A stretch of DNA of 64,000 nt from an uncultured Clostridia bacterium (GCA_934233735.1 CAKQGQ010000002.1:149914-213913), one strand, 5' to 3'; counted from the stretch's first letter, positions 50,941-59,832 are shown. Notes: generated by a model from the sequence alone, not told the origin. A program made the numbers and translations.

Positions 50941-50964
50941 GAAGTATTGAAATTCCAATACTTC
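50941..50964. terminator. Terminator after spo0A
   Basis: GAAGTATTG (50941-50949) and CAATACTTC (50956-50964) with a 6-base loop and T-rich sequence on the leftward strand (TTATTTTTATTTTTTG). Confidence 0.75.
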
Positions 50965-51081
50965 TCAAAAAAGTTTCCTTTTCTTTTCGTTTTCCTTTAC
51001 TAAACTTTTTCCTTTTTTATCTGCATAGTCTTTTACTTTTTTGTAATTGAAAATGCGGATATTTTACTTTTTGGTAACAAA

Positions 51082-51891
51082 TCAGCCCGCCTTGCGCTCC
51101 AGTCTCAGTTTATCACTGATGATGGCAATGAACTCTGAGTTGGTAGGTTTGCCTTTATCGTTCTGAATGGTATAGCCAAACAAATTGTTTAATGTCTCCA
51201 GCTTTCCGCGGTTCCATGCCAGTTCGATTGCATGGCGGATTGCCCTCTCTACCCGGCTTGGCGTCGTATTGTTCATCGAAGCGACTGTCGGATACAGCTC
51301 TTTCGTAACCGCGCTTATCAGATCCATGTTTCCAACCACCAATGTAATTGCGTCGCGTAAGTACTGATATCCCTTTATGTGCGCCGGAACCCCAATTTCA
51401 TGAATTAAATTCGTAATATCAATTTCAAGGTCATTATTCATCAAAGAATCCTTCAGTGTCAGCGCTTTTCTGAGGTGACCGCTGTCTGTGTCATTGATGA
51501 AAACTTCAGTGGTATTTTCATCGAGCTGGTTGATTCGCTTCATTAAAAGGCTCATGTTAATCGGCTTGACTAAATAATATTGTGCTCCCATTGAGATGGC
51601 TTTCTGAATGATGGAGTCCTGACCGACTGCGGAAGTCATGATGACACGAGGATATTTTTTCAGCTCCAGATTATTCAGTGACTCGAGCACACCAAATCCG
51701 TCAAGATGCGGCATAATCAAATCCAGAATCAAAATATCCGGACAATTTCCTTTCGCCAGTTCGTCCACAGCCTCCATTCCGTCATTCGCAACAAAAGCAA
51801 TTTCCATATTGCTCTCTTTTGTTAAGTTTTCCACAACGACATCACAAAAATCTCTGTTGTCGTCAACCAAGCCAATTCTAATCTTTTTCAT
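51082..51891 (-). CDS. spo0A: Sporulation master regulator Spo0A
   Basis: A 269-residue Spo0A. The ATG at 51891 follows AGGAGGATAAA; the longer frame has no site. The receiver covers 1-120, with phosphorylation site D57 in LILDLIMPHLDG. The C-terminal DNA-binding domain is characteristic: the VPAHIKGYQYLRDAI region, then TTPSRVERAIRHAIELAWNRG. It commits the cell to sporulation and controls many stationary-phase genes. It stands directly after spoIVB, the order found across spore-forming Firmicutes. No obvious 0A box was found in the ~135-base spacer. Confidence 0.97.
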   Translation of the reverse strand: MKKIRIGLVDDNRDFCDVVVENLTKESNMEIAFVANDGMEAVDELAKGNCPDILILDLIMPHLDGFGVLESLNNLELKKYPRVIMTSAVGQDSIIQKAISMGAQYYLVKPINMSLLMKRINQLDENTTEVFINDTDSGHLRKALTLKDSLMNNDLEIDITNLIHEIGVPAHIKGYQYLRDAITLVVGNMDLISAVTKELYPTVASMNNTTPSRVERAIRHAIELAWNRGKLETLNNLFGYTIQNDKGKPTNSEFIAIISDKLRLERKAG

Positions 51892-52026
51892 TTTATCCTC
51901 CTTTTTACACACAGTTTTACCAAATACGGCAAAACTCACCACGACTTTATTGTAGTATTGTGTCAACATATTGTGTGTTTAAAATCCGAGCAAAATGTTC
52001 AGAAACAAGATATTGCGTTTTCTTAA

Positions 52027-53100
52027 CTAAATCTTTTCGTCTTCACCGACCATCCACTCTGCGAATATTCCGTATCCTTTCGTCGGGTTGTTCACGAATA
52101 CATGCGTCACTGCTCCGACCAGTCTGTTATTCTGTATAATCGGACTGCCGCTCATACCCTGAACGATACCTCCGCAGTATTTCAGCAGCCTGTCATCGAC
52201 GACCTCGATTTCCATGCTCTTGCTGTCCGGCTCATCCTGCTTGTTGACCTTAGTAATCTTTATGTCGAATTTTTCGACTTTATTCCCGTTAATTGTCGTT
52301 AAAATGTAGGCATCCCCGACCTCAATCTGATCCTGATAGCCCATAACCATCGGTCTGTTTTCAGCAAGCGTCGAAGAACCTGTTGCCTTTGAATAGACAC
52401 CGAAAGAAGAATTTTTCTTTACCTCGCCGATTGGGGCTTCATCTCCGTAAAAGATTCCACGGATTTCACCTGGCTTTCCGGCTTCGCCTTCCTTTATGGA
52501 CTTCACTTCTGTTCTTAAAAGGTCACCATTTCCCGCTTCCAAAAGTGTCCCGGTCTGACTCTCATAAATTCCGTGTCCTAAAGCTGCGATAACATTTGTT
52601 TTCGGGTCGAAAAAGGTCAGTGTGCCGATGCCCGCTATCTTTTCCTTGACCCACAGCCCTATCTTGTATTCTCCGCTGCTCCTGTCTTTCACAGGAATAA
52701 TGTCAAAGGAATGTTCCTGCTCCTTTCGCCGGACTGTCACATGAAGCGACTTTTTTTCCGCGTCTTTTTTTACGCGGTTTACAATTTCCGACACATCCTT
52801 TGCATAGGAAACCTCCTGCCCGTTGACCGATGTGATAATATCTCCGATTTCCAGACCCGCTGTATAGCCCGGGCTGACAATGGAGTCCTCTGTCTCAATT
52901 TCCTCCAGCCCTACCACTAAAACACCCTTTACATTCATTTTAATGCCGACCGACTGTCCGCCCGGCACGAGAACCCTTTCACTGACGACTTCCACTGCTT
53001 CCCTGGCTTCTCCGAAGCGGTTTATGCAGAATCCGGCTGCACCAATTACGCAAAGCGTAAGAACAAACAGGGCTAAAGCCTTTTTCCAACTTTTTTTCAT
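52027..53100 (-). CDS. spoIVB: SpoIVB sporulation serine peptidase
   Basis: A 357-residue SpoIVB. The ATG at 53100 was chosen (MKKSWKKALALF, then a membrane segment at ~6-26). A PDZ domain (VLVVGLEEIETEDS, SPGYTAGLEIGDIITSVNGQ) is followed by the S55 peptidase domain, with the nucleophile Ser in GMSGSPII and a catalytic His in AVTHVFVNNPTKGYGI. Made in the forespore, it triggers pro-sigma-K processing in the mother cell by cutting SpoIVFA. Its neighbours are spo0A and a BofC-like gene. Confidence 0.95.
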   Translation of the reverse strand: MKKSWKKALALFVLTLCVIGAAGFCINRFGEAREAVEVVSERVLVPGGQSVGIKMNVKGVLVVGLEEIETEDSIVSPGYTAGLEIGDIITSVNGQEVSYAKDVSEIVNRVKKDAEKKSLHVTVRRKEQEHSFDIIPVKDRSSGEYKIGLWVKEKIAGIGTLTFFDPKTNVIAALGHGIYESQTGTLLEAGNGDLLRTEVKSIKEGEAGKPGEIRGIFYGDEAPIGEVKKNSSFGVYSKATGSSTLAENRPMVMGYQDQIEVGDAYILTTINGNKVEKFDIKITKVNKQDEPDSKSMEIEVVDDRLLKYCGGIVQGMSGSPIIQNNRLVGAVTHVFVNNPTKGYGIFAEWMVGEDEKI

Positions 53101-53117
53101 TCCGTCCCTAACCAATC

Positions 53118-53630
53118 CTAACTTTCAAAATCCTGCAGAAGCATCGCAAGTTCCTCCTGACTGCCTACTTTATAGCCTTCCTCAAAGAGTTTTTGATCTT
53201 CAAAGCCCAGCACGTCATAGATGATATTCGTCGTTTCCAGTTCGACCTCGTTTCCCGATTGGTCGACGAAAAAGACCTTAATTGCGTCTCCTGCTTTCTT
53301 TACTAAATAATATGACTGCCCTTCTGTCATCATGTTAGGTTTTTCGACGGTCGGAAAGTTGTCTTCTTCATTATCTTCATCATCGTCATCGTCGTCTTCC
53401 CATTCGCTGTCTGCGGTATCGCTGCTGTTATTGTCATCCGTGCTCTCATCTCCATCTCTGTCTTCATCGCCATTATCCGCAATCCCTGCGCTTACTCTTT
53501 CGTCGGGATTTTGGGAAAGATTGTCCTCCGGCGGCGCAGGCCATGCAATCGCAATAATCAGCAGACATAAAGTTATAATAATCGCCGTATAAATAAAAGT
53601 TTTGTAATTCTTCCTTTTTTGTGTAAACAT
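53118..53630 (-). CDS. BofC-like protein with acidic linker
   Basis: A 170-residue protein. One N-terminal membrane helix (~11-29) is followed by a long, very acidic linker (~33-90, runs of D and E) and a C-terminal domain of ~65 residues (SYYLVKKAGDAIKVFFVDQSG, then KVGSQEELAMLLQDFES). The last part resembles the C-terminal domain of BofC, the forespore protein that restrains SpoIVB. Location immediately upstream of spoIVB supports this. The acidic linker is not usual for BofC. A protein from another envelope family remains possible. Confidence 0.6.
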   Translation of the reverse strand: MFTQKRKNYKTFIYTAIIITLCLLIIAIAWPAPPEDNLSQNPDERVSAGIADNGDEDRDGDESTDDNNSSDTADSEWEDDDDDDEDNEEDNFPTVEKPNMMTEGQSYYLVKKAGDAIKVFFVDQSGNEVELETTNIIYDVLGFEDQKLFEEGYKVGSQEELAMLLQDFES

Positions 53631-53677
53631 AAAATCACCTCTTGACTATTGTTTACTCAATTGGTAAGAATTATACT

Positions 53678-54397
53678 TTATACGACAATATACTTTTTAA
53701 TGCTTTCAAAAGTTTTATTTCCGATTCCCGAGATATTTTTTATATCTTCAATTGTATTAAAGCGCCCCTGCGTATTGCGGTATTCGATAATCCGATCTGC
53801 TTTTGACGGTCCGATTCCCGGTATGCTCTGCAGCTCAGCGGAATCTGCGGTATTGATATTTACCTTTTCTCCGTCTGTGTTGTCAGTGCCCTGTGCGGAA
53901 CCTGCGCCGCTTCCCGTCGTCTGCCCATCGCCCGTGCCCGCAGTGTTCTTTCCGCTTCTGGTTTCTTCATAACTTGCAATTAAAATCTTCTGTCCGTCAT
54001 ATACCGTCTCTGCCCGATTTATCACATCGATATCGGCCTCTTCGGTAAGTCCTCCTGCGCGGTTGATTACTTCGAAGAGCCGCGTTCCTTCGGTGACTTC
54101 ATATACGCCCGGAGCCGCAACTTCACCTCCGATATCCACAAAAATCTTTCCAGCGGCAGCGCTGACCTCTTTTGCAGCCGTGCCATCACCATCTACGTCT
54201 TCTTCCTGCATCTGCACTTCAAAAGCGTCCGACTTATCGTCCGTTAAAGTTACATCTTCGCCTTTGCCTGAAAACCAAAAAAAGAAAACAGCGACTATCA
54301 CCAGAACAGGTAAAGCAACTGTTTTTATCTTCTCTTTATTTTGAAGCACCCAAAGCTTCAAGTTCTCTAATTTTTCAAACTTCCCAAAAATGCCCAT
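53678..54397 (-). CDS. ComEA-family DNA-binding protein
   Basis: A 239-residue protein. A single membrane helix near 25-43, then an SLBB domain (~85-140: IFVDIGGEVAAPGVYEV, IDVINRAETVYDG), a Gly/Thr-rich linker (~145-172) and a C-terminal double helix-hairpin-helix domain (VNINTADSAELQSIPGIG, NISGIGNKTFESIKKYI). ComEA binds incoming double-stranded DNA at the cell surface during transformation. No comEC follows here; the neighbour is a radical-SAM accessory gene. Confidence 0.88.
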   Translation of the reverse strand: MGIFGKFEKLENLKLWVLQNKEKIKTVALPVLVIVAVFFFWFSGKGEDVTLTDDKSDAFEVQMQEEDVDGDGTAAKEVSAAAGKIFVDIGGEVAAPGVYEVTEGTRLFEVINRAGGLTEEADIDVINRAETVYDGQKILIASYEETRSGKNTAGTGDGQTTGSGAGSAQGTDNTDGEKVNINTADSAELQSIPGIGPSKADRIIEYRNTQGRFNTIEDIKNISGIGNKTFESIKKYIVV

Positions 54398-54452
54398 GAA
54401 TAAACCTCCTTTGTTTACATTATATTACATCAAACTAAGGAGGTTGTCAATG

Positions 54453-55133
54453 CTAAATTTGTAAATTGTTTACAAAGTATAATTCTTTTCGCTCAACTTC
54501 GATTTCATAGCGTGGCACGTCCAGCTTAGCAAACTCACAAAAGCTTGCAATTACAAGCTCCGGACTGCAGTTCGACTTGCTGCCACAGTCCAGCAGTGCT
54601 TCAATCAAAGCAAATTCACCGAGTTTAGAAATTTCGCAGCCACGAATCATATGGCGGATGTTCACAGGTTCCAGCTTTTTCGTTTTCTTCTGTCTCTTCA
54701 ACGCAGTAATCGTATCCTGCTTCAGATAATCTTTCATCTGCGCTTTTAAAGTCTGCTCGTCTCTTTCCGTCGGAATCCAGATTTTATATAAAGCTGCATC
54801 TGCATCCGCCGCTAAGGATTTGCACGACTCGTCGAGCACGCTGCAGGATACCAGCTCGATTCCCTGCGGCATCTCCGGCTTCATTCTTCTGAGGATTTCT
54901 GCAGTCTCGCATGGCTCGCTGAGCTCAAACTCAATCAGCTCGCAGCGACTCGCATAGCCCAGCGACAGCGGCTGCGCAAAACCCATCTTCGGATGCGGAT
55001 TAAAACCCTGCGAATAGCGCAGGCCAAGCTGCGTTTTCTTAAAAGCACGCTTAAAGGTCCGCAAAAGATCCAGATGCGAGGTATATTTCACATATCCGTT
55101 TTTCGTAAATTTGATTACATATTTATTTGTCAT
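54453..55133 (-). CDS. TIGR03936/DUF2344 radical-SAM-associated protein
   Basis: A 226-residue protein of the DUF2344 (TIGR03936) family. The blocks KFTKNGYVKYTSHLDLLRTFKRA near the start and GLRYSQGFNPHPKMGFAQPLSLG are diagnostic. It is nearly always encoded right after the TIGR03960 radical-SAM protein and is sometimes fused to it; the pair is thought to act together on RNA or protein, but the reaction is unknown. Its ATG lies inside the last 11 bases of that gene. Confidence 0.92.
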   Translation of the reverse strand: MTNKYVIKFTKNGYVKYTSHLDLLRTFKRAFKKTQLGLRYSQGFNPHPKMGFAQPLSLGYASRCELIEFELSEPCETAEILRRMKPEMPQGIELVSCSVLDESCKSLAADADAALYKIWIPTERDEQTLKAQMKDYLKQDTITALKRQKKTKKLEPVNIRHMIRGCEISKLGEFALIEALLDCGSKSNCSPELVIASFCEFAKLDVPRYEIEVERKELYFVNNLQI

Positions 55134-56997
55134 GTGCTGCCCCGCCTTTCTTCAAAGAGCCTGCCATCGGACAGGCAACGCTCTGATTCATGCCGCATCC
55201 GACGCATCCGAGTCTGCAATCGTTTGTCGTCTGTTCCATATACGCTTTTTCCGCTTCGTTTATCAGGAATTTTTTTGAGATAGCGCTGTCGATGATGTCC
55301 CAAGGCAGAATTTCATCGAAATTTCTTGCTCTGGTTGTGTAGAAATCCTTGTCAATTCCGCTTTTTTCAAAAGCCGTCTCCCATGCCTCAGGTTTAAAGT
55401 GCTCCGTCCATCCGTCTAACTTGCAGCCCGCGCGGAATGCTTCGTATAAAAGCCGACCTGTCCGTCTGTCCCCTCTGGCAAAGACAGCCTCATAAGCGCT
55501 GGTCGTGTTATCGTGGTAGTTAAAGGTTACGCCTTTGATTTTCAGCCTGTCCGCAAGGTAATTATGCTTCGCAGCAAATTCTTCTGCGGTATTCTGCGCA
55601 GCCCACTGGAAAGGCGTATGCGCCTTCGGAACGAAGTTCGACACGCTGACTGTCAGATTAAATCTCCCGCCTTTCGGGCCGTTTACTTCATAGTTCAGCT
55701 CTTTTATCTTTTTCGCAATTTCAACGATTCCGTCTAAGTCTTCATAGGTCTCAGTCGGAAGCCCAATCATAAAGTAAAGCTTGATATGCTTCCATCCGAG
55801 CTCAAGCGCCTGCCGAACGGATTCATAAATGTCATTTTCCGTCACGCCTTTATTAATCACATCGCGAAGTCTCTGGGTGCCTGCTTCCGGCGCATAGGTC
55901 AGCCCTGACTTTTTATATTCCTGTATACGATTCAGAACATCAAAAGCGAATCGGTCAATACGCAGTGACGGCAGCGAAAGGGAAACATTTTCGCCTTTCG
56001 TGTAGTCAATCAGCTCCATTGCCATCGTTTCAAACTGTGAATAATCGCTGGTCGAAAGTGACAGAAGCGACAGCTCATCATGTCCGGTATTGGCAAGCTG
56101 TTCCTTCGCCAGCCTTAAAACCGTATCCTTTTTTCTTTCCCTTACCGGTCTGTAAATCATGCCTGCCTGACAAAACCTGCAGCCTCTGGTGCAGCCTCGG
56201 AAGGTCTCAACCACAGCACGGTCATGTACCGCCTCCACCATTGGAATAATCGGCTTCGTTGGGAAATCCACCTCTTCGATTGACGGCAAAATCGCACGCT
56301 TAACCGGAAGCGGCGCTTTTTCATATAGTTTACATAATTCTTTTATCGTTCCATCTTCGTTATATTCGACATCATAAAGCGACGGCACATAAACGCCTTC
56401 CATTTGGGAAGCTTCACGTAAGAATTCTGCTTTATTCATGCCTGCTTTTTTACATTCGATATATTTTTCGACCAGCTGAGGCAGCGCTTTTTCACCATCG
56501 CCCATCATAAAGAGGTCGATGAAGTCTGCAAGTGGCTCCGGATTGAAGGCGCAAGGCCCGCCCGCCATCACGATCGGAAATTCGTCTCCTCGCTCTTTCG
56601 CCATAACCGGAATCTGCGCTAAATCCAGCATATTCAATACTGTCGTAAAAGACATTTCATATTGCAGCGTAAAGCCTAAAATGTCCATTTCTTTGATCGG
56701 AGTTTTCGTCTCTAAAGTCACCAGCGGCACATTTTCCTCACGCATAAGCTGCTCCATATCCACCGCCGGCGCAAAAACACGCTGACAATAGATGTTTTCA
56801 TGCTTGTTAAGTACATGATATAAAATCTGAAGCCCCAGATAGGACATCCCGATTTCGTAAATGTCAGGAAAAGCAAAGGCAAAGTTAGCGTCAACCTGTG
56901 ACGGGTCTTTCACCGCTGCATGAACCTCTCCGCCGATGTATCTTCCCGGCTTTTCCACCCGTTTCAATAACTGATCCAGTTTATACTGTAATTCCAT
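55123..56997 (-). CDS. TIGR03960 B12-binding radical-SAM protein
   Basis: A 624-residue protein. The N-terminal half carries the B12-binding-like region, and the radical-SAM core has the 4Fe-4S cluster motif CTRGCRFCQAG (near 270) and YAPEAGTQRLRDVINKGV downstream. A third block near the C-terminus holds Cys residues in CRLGCVGCGMNQSVACP, a possible second cluster. Members cleave SAM for radical chemistry; the substrate is unknown. It is the usual partner of the following DUF2344 gene and lies upstream of the rplU-rpmA-obg region in many Clostridia. Confidence 0.92.
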   Translation of the reverse strand: MELQYKLDQLLKRVEKPGRYIGGEVHAAVKDPSQVDANFAFAFPDIYEIGMSYLGLQILYHVLNKHENIYCQRVFAPAVDMEQLMREENVPLVTLETKTPIKEMDILGFTLQYEMSFTTVLNMLDLAQIPVMAKERGDEFPIVMAGGPCAFNPEPLADFIDLFMMGDGEKALPQLVEKYIECKKAGMNKAEFLREASQMEGVYVPSLYDVEYNEDGTIKELCKLYEKAPLPVKRAILPSIEEVDFPTKPIIPMVEAVHDRAVVETFRGCTRGCRFCQAGMIYRPVRERKKDTVLRLAKEQLANTGHDELSLLSLSTSDYSQFETMAMELIDYTKGENVSLSLPSLRIDRFAFDVLNRIQEYKKSGLTYAPEAGTQRLRDVINKGVTENDIYESVRQALELGWKHIKLYFMIGLPTETYEDLDGIVEIAKKIKELNYEVNGPKGGRFNLTVSVSNFVPKAHTPFQWAAQNTAEEFAAKHNYLADRLKIKGVTFNYHDNTTSAYEAVFARGDRRTGRLLYEAFRAGCKLDGWTEHFKPEAWETAFEKSGIDKDFYTTRARNFDEILPWDIIDSAISKKFLINEAEKAYMEQTTNDCRLGCVGCGMNQSVACPMAGSLKKGGAAHDK

Positions 56998-57063
56998 TCT
57001 TTCGTTTCCTTTAATCTGATTTTTATCCTTTTGTATTTTACCATAGAATCGCCTTCTTTGGTA

Positions 57064-57579
57064 TCAGGTTTGTAAATTTTCCTCTAAATCATAGTAAAAC
57101 TTTTTGCCGCTGTCACTGCGGTAAGTGCCGATAATATCGCCTTTCTTCACCTTTTCTCCCTGCACGGCTTTTACTTCGGCAAGATTCCCGTAGGTGGAAA
57201 TGCGTTTATCATGCTGTATCTTCACAAAAGTTCCTAATTCCTTGCTGATTCCGGATGAAAGAACCTTTCCCGCATTCGTTGCATACACGCAGCGGACCTT
57301 CATGCTTGCGTCCTCATCAATCGGTTGTCCGAACTCGCCGAGCCGATTTGCCTCGACCACAGAGCTCGCAATTACCGCGGGTGCCTTTTTAACCTTTTTG
57401 AGAAGCATAGAGCCTGTTTCCATGACTTCCTCGGCAGTGTAATTCTTCTCAAACTGTTCTTTTACCGCTGATTTCACGCGGTTCATCCCATCTGAATGCA
57501 AAAAAGCTCCTGCCTTCACAACGGTAAAAATCATACAGCAGATTACCGCCTGCGTGAAAATTTTTTCTTTAAAATCCAT
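57064..57579 (-). CDS. SpoIVFA-like protein with degenerate M23 domain
   Basis: A 171-residue protein: a membrane segment at ~8-26, a helical region, and a C-terminal M23/LytM-like domain (GTFVKIQHDKRISTYGNLAEV, then GDIIGTYRSD). The place of the HxH zinc ligand pair is taken by FYYDLEEN, so the peptidase site looks dead. Size and layout match SpoIVFA, the SpoIVB-sensitive partner of the SpoIVFB protease. No spoIVFB follows: the next gene leftward is the radical-SAM gene. AGGAGGAATCG precedes the ATG. Confidence 0.65.
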   Translation of the reverse strand: MDFKEKIFTQAVICCMIFTVVKAGAFLHSDGMNRVKSAVKEQFEKNYTAEEVMETGSMLLKKVKKAPAVIASSVVEANRLGEFGQPIDEDASMKVRCVYATNAGKVLSSGISKELGTFVKIQHDKRISTYGNLAEVKAVQGEKVKKGDIIGTYRSDSGKKFYYDLEENLQT

Positions 57580-57625
57580 TTCGATTCCTCCTAAGCCTCT
57601 TACTGGAGTTTATGAAGAAATCGCC

Positions 57626-57650
57626 AAAAAAAACACCGAAAACGGTGTTT
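57626..57650. terminator. Terminator after obg
   Basis: AAACACCG (57631-57638) and CGGTGTTT (57643-57650), loop AAAA, with an A tract on the left and Ts on the right; it works in both directions and ends the obg transcript. Confidence 0.78.
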
Positions 57651-57660
57651 TTCTCGTATT

Positions 57661-58965
57661 TTAAAATTCGTCCCAAAATTCAAGGTCATAATCTTCAATC
57701 CGGATGATGTCGCCTTCCTCAAGGCCCATTTCCTTCAGCTTTTCAATGGCGCCCTTCTTCTCGATATATTTGTAAAGGTATCTGAGAGAGCCCATATCGT
57801 TGAAATTCGTGGACTTAAATATCTTGGAAAGCTGTTTGCCGCTAAGCTCATAAACATCCTCTGCTTCGTTGTAATTGCACTCAATGTCGCGATAAGTCGG
57901 ATCATTATCTTCCGACTCGAAGTCAAAGTATTCAGTCGTATCTTCTTCCGCAAGCTCCGGATTTTCTTCAATGCGCTTTAATTCCTGAAGCGCGGCATTC
58001 AGAATCTCATGAACACCCAGATTCAGTGGTGCGGACATCGGGAACACTTTATATCCCAAGTCCTCAACATATTTCTTGAACTCAAGGTACTGAGGGTCGT
58101 CCTCGTCAATCATATCGATTTTATTTGCTGCAACAAGCTGCGGTTTTTTGAGAATTCTTGGACTGTACGCCTCAAGCTCCTTATTGATTTTATCAAAGTC
58201 CTCAATCGGATTTCGTCCTTCGCTTCCGGAAACATCGACTACATGAATCAGCACCTTGGTTCTTTCAATGTGTTTAAGGAATTTAAATCCCATTCCAAGG
58301 CCTTCGCTTGCACCTTCGATGATTCCTGCGATGTCCGCCATCACAAAGCTGTTATCATAAATCTGAACCACGCCCAGATTCGGATCAATCGTTGTAAAGT
58401 GATAGTTTGCAATCTTCGGCTGCGCGCTTGTCGCTACAGCAAGCAGCGAGGACTTTCCGACATTCGGGAAACCTACAAGTCCAACATCTGCAATCAGCTT
58501 CAGCTCTAAAATGACATTTCGCTCCTTCGCTGCACCGCCTGCTTCTGCAAAGTTTGGCGCCTGTCTTACTGAATTTTTGAAATTCGTATTGCCTCTGCCG
58601 CCTCTGCCGCCTTTTGCTGCCACAAAAGATTCGCCGTCCTCGGTTAAATCCTTCATTACAAGGCCGCTTTCCTCGTCGATGATAACGGTTCCAAGCGGAA
58701 CTTTGATGATAAGATTTTCGCCTGCCTTGCCGAAACGCTTCTTTTTCATGCCGTTTTGTCCGGCTTCCGCTTCATATTTTTTCTTGTATTTAAAATCCAT
58801 CAGGGTTCTGAGGTTTCTGTCAGCCTGGAAAATGACATCACCGCCTCTGCCGCCGTCGCCGCCGTCAGGACCGCCCTCCGGAACGAAAGGCTCTCTTCTG
58901 AAGGTTACAGCTCCGTCGCCGCCTTTCCCTGATTTTATATATATTTTGGCTCTGTCTACGAACAT
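57661..58965 (-). CDS. obg: GTPase Obg
   Basis: A 434-residue Obg. The glycine-rich Obg fold is at the N-terminus (KSGKGGDGAVTFRREPFVP, GGDGGRGGDVIF), the G domain in the middle (GFPNVGKSS, then the DIAGIIEGA switch and NKID), and a C-terminal OCT domain follows (YEL..., KIFKSTNFNDMGSLRYLYKYI). It links ribosome assembly with (p)ppGpp and growth. AGGAGGTTTCCATT precedes the ATG. It follows rpmA with a terminator between, so it probably has some independent transcription. Confidence 0.97.
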   Translation of the reverse strand: MFVDRAKIYIKSGKGGDGAVTFRREPFVPEGGPDGGDGGRGGDVIFQADRNLRTLMDFKYKKKYEAEAGQNGMKKKRFGKAGENLIIKVPLGTVIIDEESGLVMKDLTEDGESFVAAKGGRGGRGNTNFKNSVRQAPNFAEAGGAAKERNVILELKLIADVGLVGFPNVGKSSLLAVATSAQPKIANYHFTTIDPNLGVVQIYDNSFVMADIAGIIEGASEGLGMGFKFLKHIERTKVLIHVVDVSGSEGRNPIEDFDKINKELEAYSPRILKKPQLVAANKIDMIDEDDPQYLEFKKYVEDLGYKVFPMSAPLNLGVHEILNAALQELKRIEENPELAEEDTTEYFDFESEDNDPTYRDIECNYNEAEDVYELSGKQLSKIFKSTNFNDMGSLRYLYKYIEKKGAIEKLKEMGLEEGDIIRIEDYDLEFWDEF

Positions 58966-58983
58966 AATGGAAACCTCCTTTGC

Positions 58984-59018
58984 AAAAAAAGACCCTGTGC
59001 AAACTATGTACAGGGTCT
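58984..59018 (-). terminator. Terminator between rpmA and obg
   Basis: AGACCCTGT (58990-58998) pairs with ACAGGGTCT (59010-59018); the leftward strand continues into TTTTTTT. Confidence 0.78.
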
Positions 59019-59028
59019 AAAAATCTAA

Positions 59029-59289
59029 TTAAGCTTCTTTCGGATAAACGCTGACCTGTTTTCTGGTCTTGTCTTTTCTTTCAAACTTAACTGCTCCGTC
59101 GATCTTTGCGAACAAAGTATCATCTCCGCCAATGCCAACATTATTGCCAGGGTGGAACTTCGTTCCTCTCTGTCTTACAAGAATGCTGCCTGCGCTTACG
59201 AACTGACCGTCGCCAGCCTTCAGTCCAAGTCGTTTGGACTCGGAATCACGACCGTTCTTAGAGCTACCTACACCTTTTTTACTTGCCAT
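59029..59289 (-). CDS. rpmA: Ribosomal protein bL27
   Basis: An 86-residue bL27 (KKGVGSSKNGRDSESKRLGL, VRQRGTKFHPGNNVGIGGDDTLFA). It begins directly with MASKKG. Most Firmicutes carry an N-terminal extension before this point that is removed by the Prp protease; here GGAGGTACTTTTT sits right before the ATG, leaving no room. bL27's N-terminus reaches the peptidyl-transfer centre. It lies 30 bases after rplU with no prp gene between. Confidence 0.97.
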   Translation of the reverse strand: MASKKGVGSSKNGRDSESKRLGLKAGDGQFVSAGSILVRQRGTKFHPGNNVGIGGDDTLFAKIDGAVKFERKDKTRKQVSVYPKEA

Positions 59290-59319
59290 AAAAAGTACCT
59301 CCTAACCGTATAAGATAAA

Positions 59320-59832
59320 TTACTTTAATGCTGCTTCAATCGCTTCGATGATTACAGCTTTAGTAGCTTTTTCGTCGATAGCGATGTTGTTTTCTTTAGC
59401 AAAAGCAATTAATTCGTCTTTCTTCATGGAAGCGGAAACCTTCTTAGCAGGTTTTGCTTCAGCTTTTTCTTCAACTACAGCTTCACAAGCTGCTTCAGCC
59501 TTCGGAGCTTCCTTCTTAGGAGCTTCGCCTGTTAAGCTTTCGATCTTAACCATTGTGTATGGCTGTCTATGACCCTGTTTCTTTCTGTAGTCTTTCTTAG
59601 CCTTGTACTTGAAGATAATAACCTTCTGACCTTTTCCGTTTTCTACTACTGTAGCTGTTACAGCAGCGTCAAGGTAAGGAGTTCCTACTTTTACATCCTT
59701 GCCTTCTCCTAATACGAGTACCTTATCAAAAGTTACGACATCACCAGCTTCTGCATTTAACTTTTCAACAGTGATAACATCGCCTTCCTGTACTCTGTAC
59801 TGTTTTCCACCAGTTTCAATTACTGCGTACAT
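59320..59832 (-). CDS. rplU: Ribosomal protein bL21 with C-terminal extension
   Basis: The first ~101 residues are a normal bL21 (MYAVIETGGKQYRVQEGD, ending KKQGHRQPYTMVKIESL). The ATG at 59832 follows AGGAGGAGAAAAATTA. Residues 102-170 are an extension: an Ala/Lys/Glu-rich linker, then a ~38-residue SAP/LEM-like helical unit (SMKKDELIAFAKENNIAID onward). Such tails are seen in some Clostridia and may bind RNA. The ~140-base leader upstream, with paired segments around CCGCAATGGCG, may hold an autoregulatory element; I cannot confirm a known L21 leader. Confidence 0.93.
   Translation of the reverse strand: MYAVIETGGKQYRVQEGDVITVEKLNAEAGDVVTFDKVLVLGEGKDVKVGTPYLDAAVTATVVENGKGQKVIIFKYKAKKDYRKKQGHRQPYTMVKIESLTGEAPKKEAPKAEAACEAVVEEKAEAKPAKKVSASMKKDELIAFAKENNIAIDEKATKAVIIEAIEAALK

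Noticed and set aside
51892..52026. Search for Spo0A boxes in the spo0A upstream region
   Set aside because: No TGNCGAA match found; autoregulation could not be supported.
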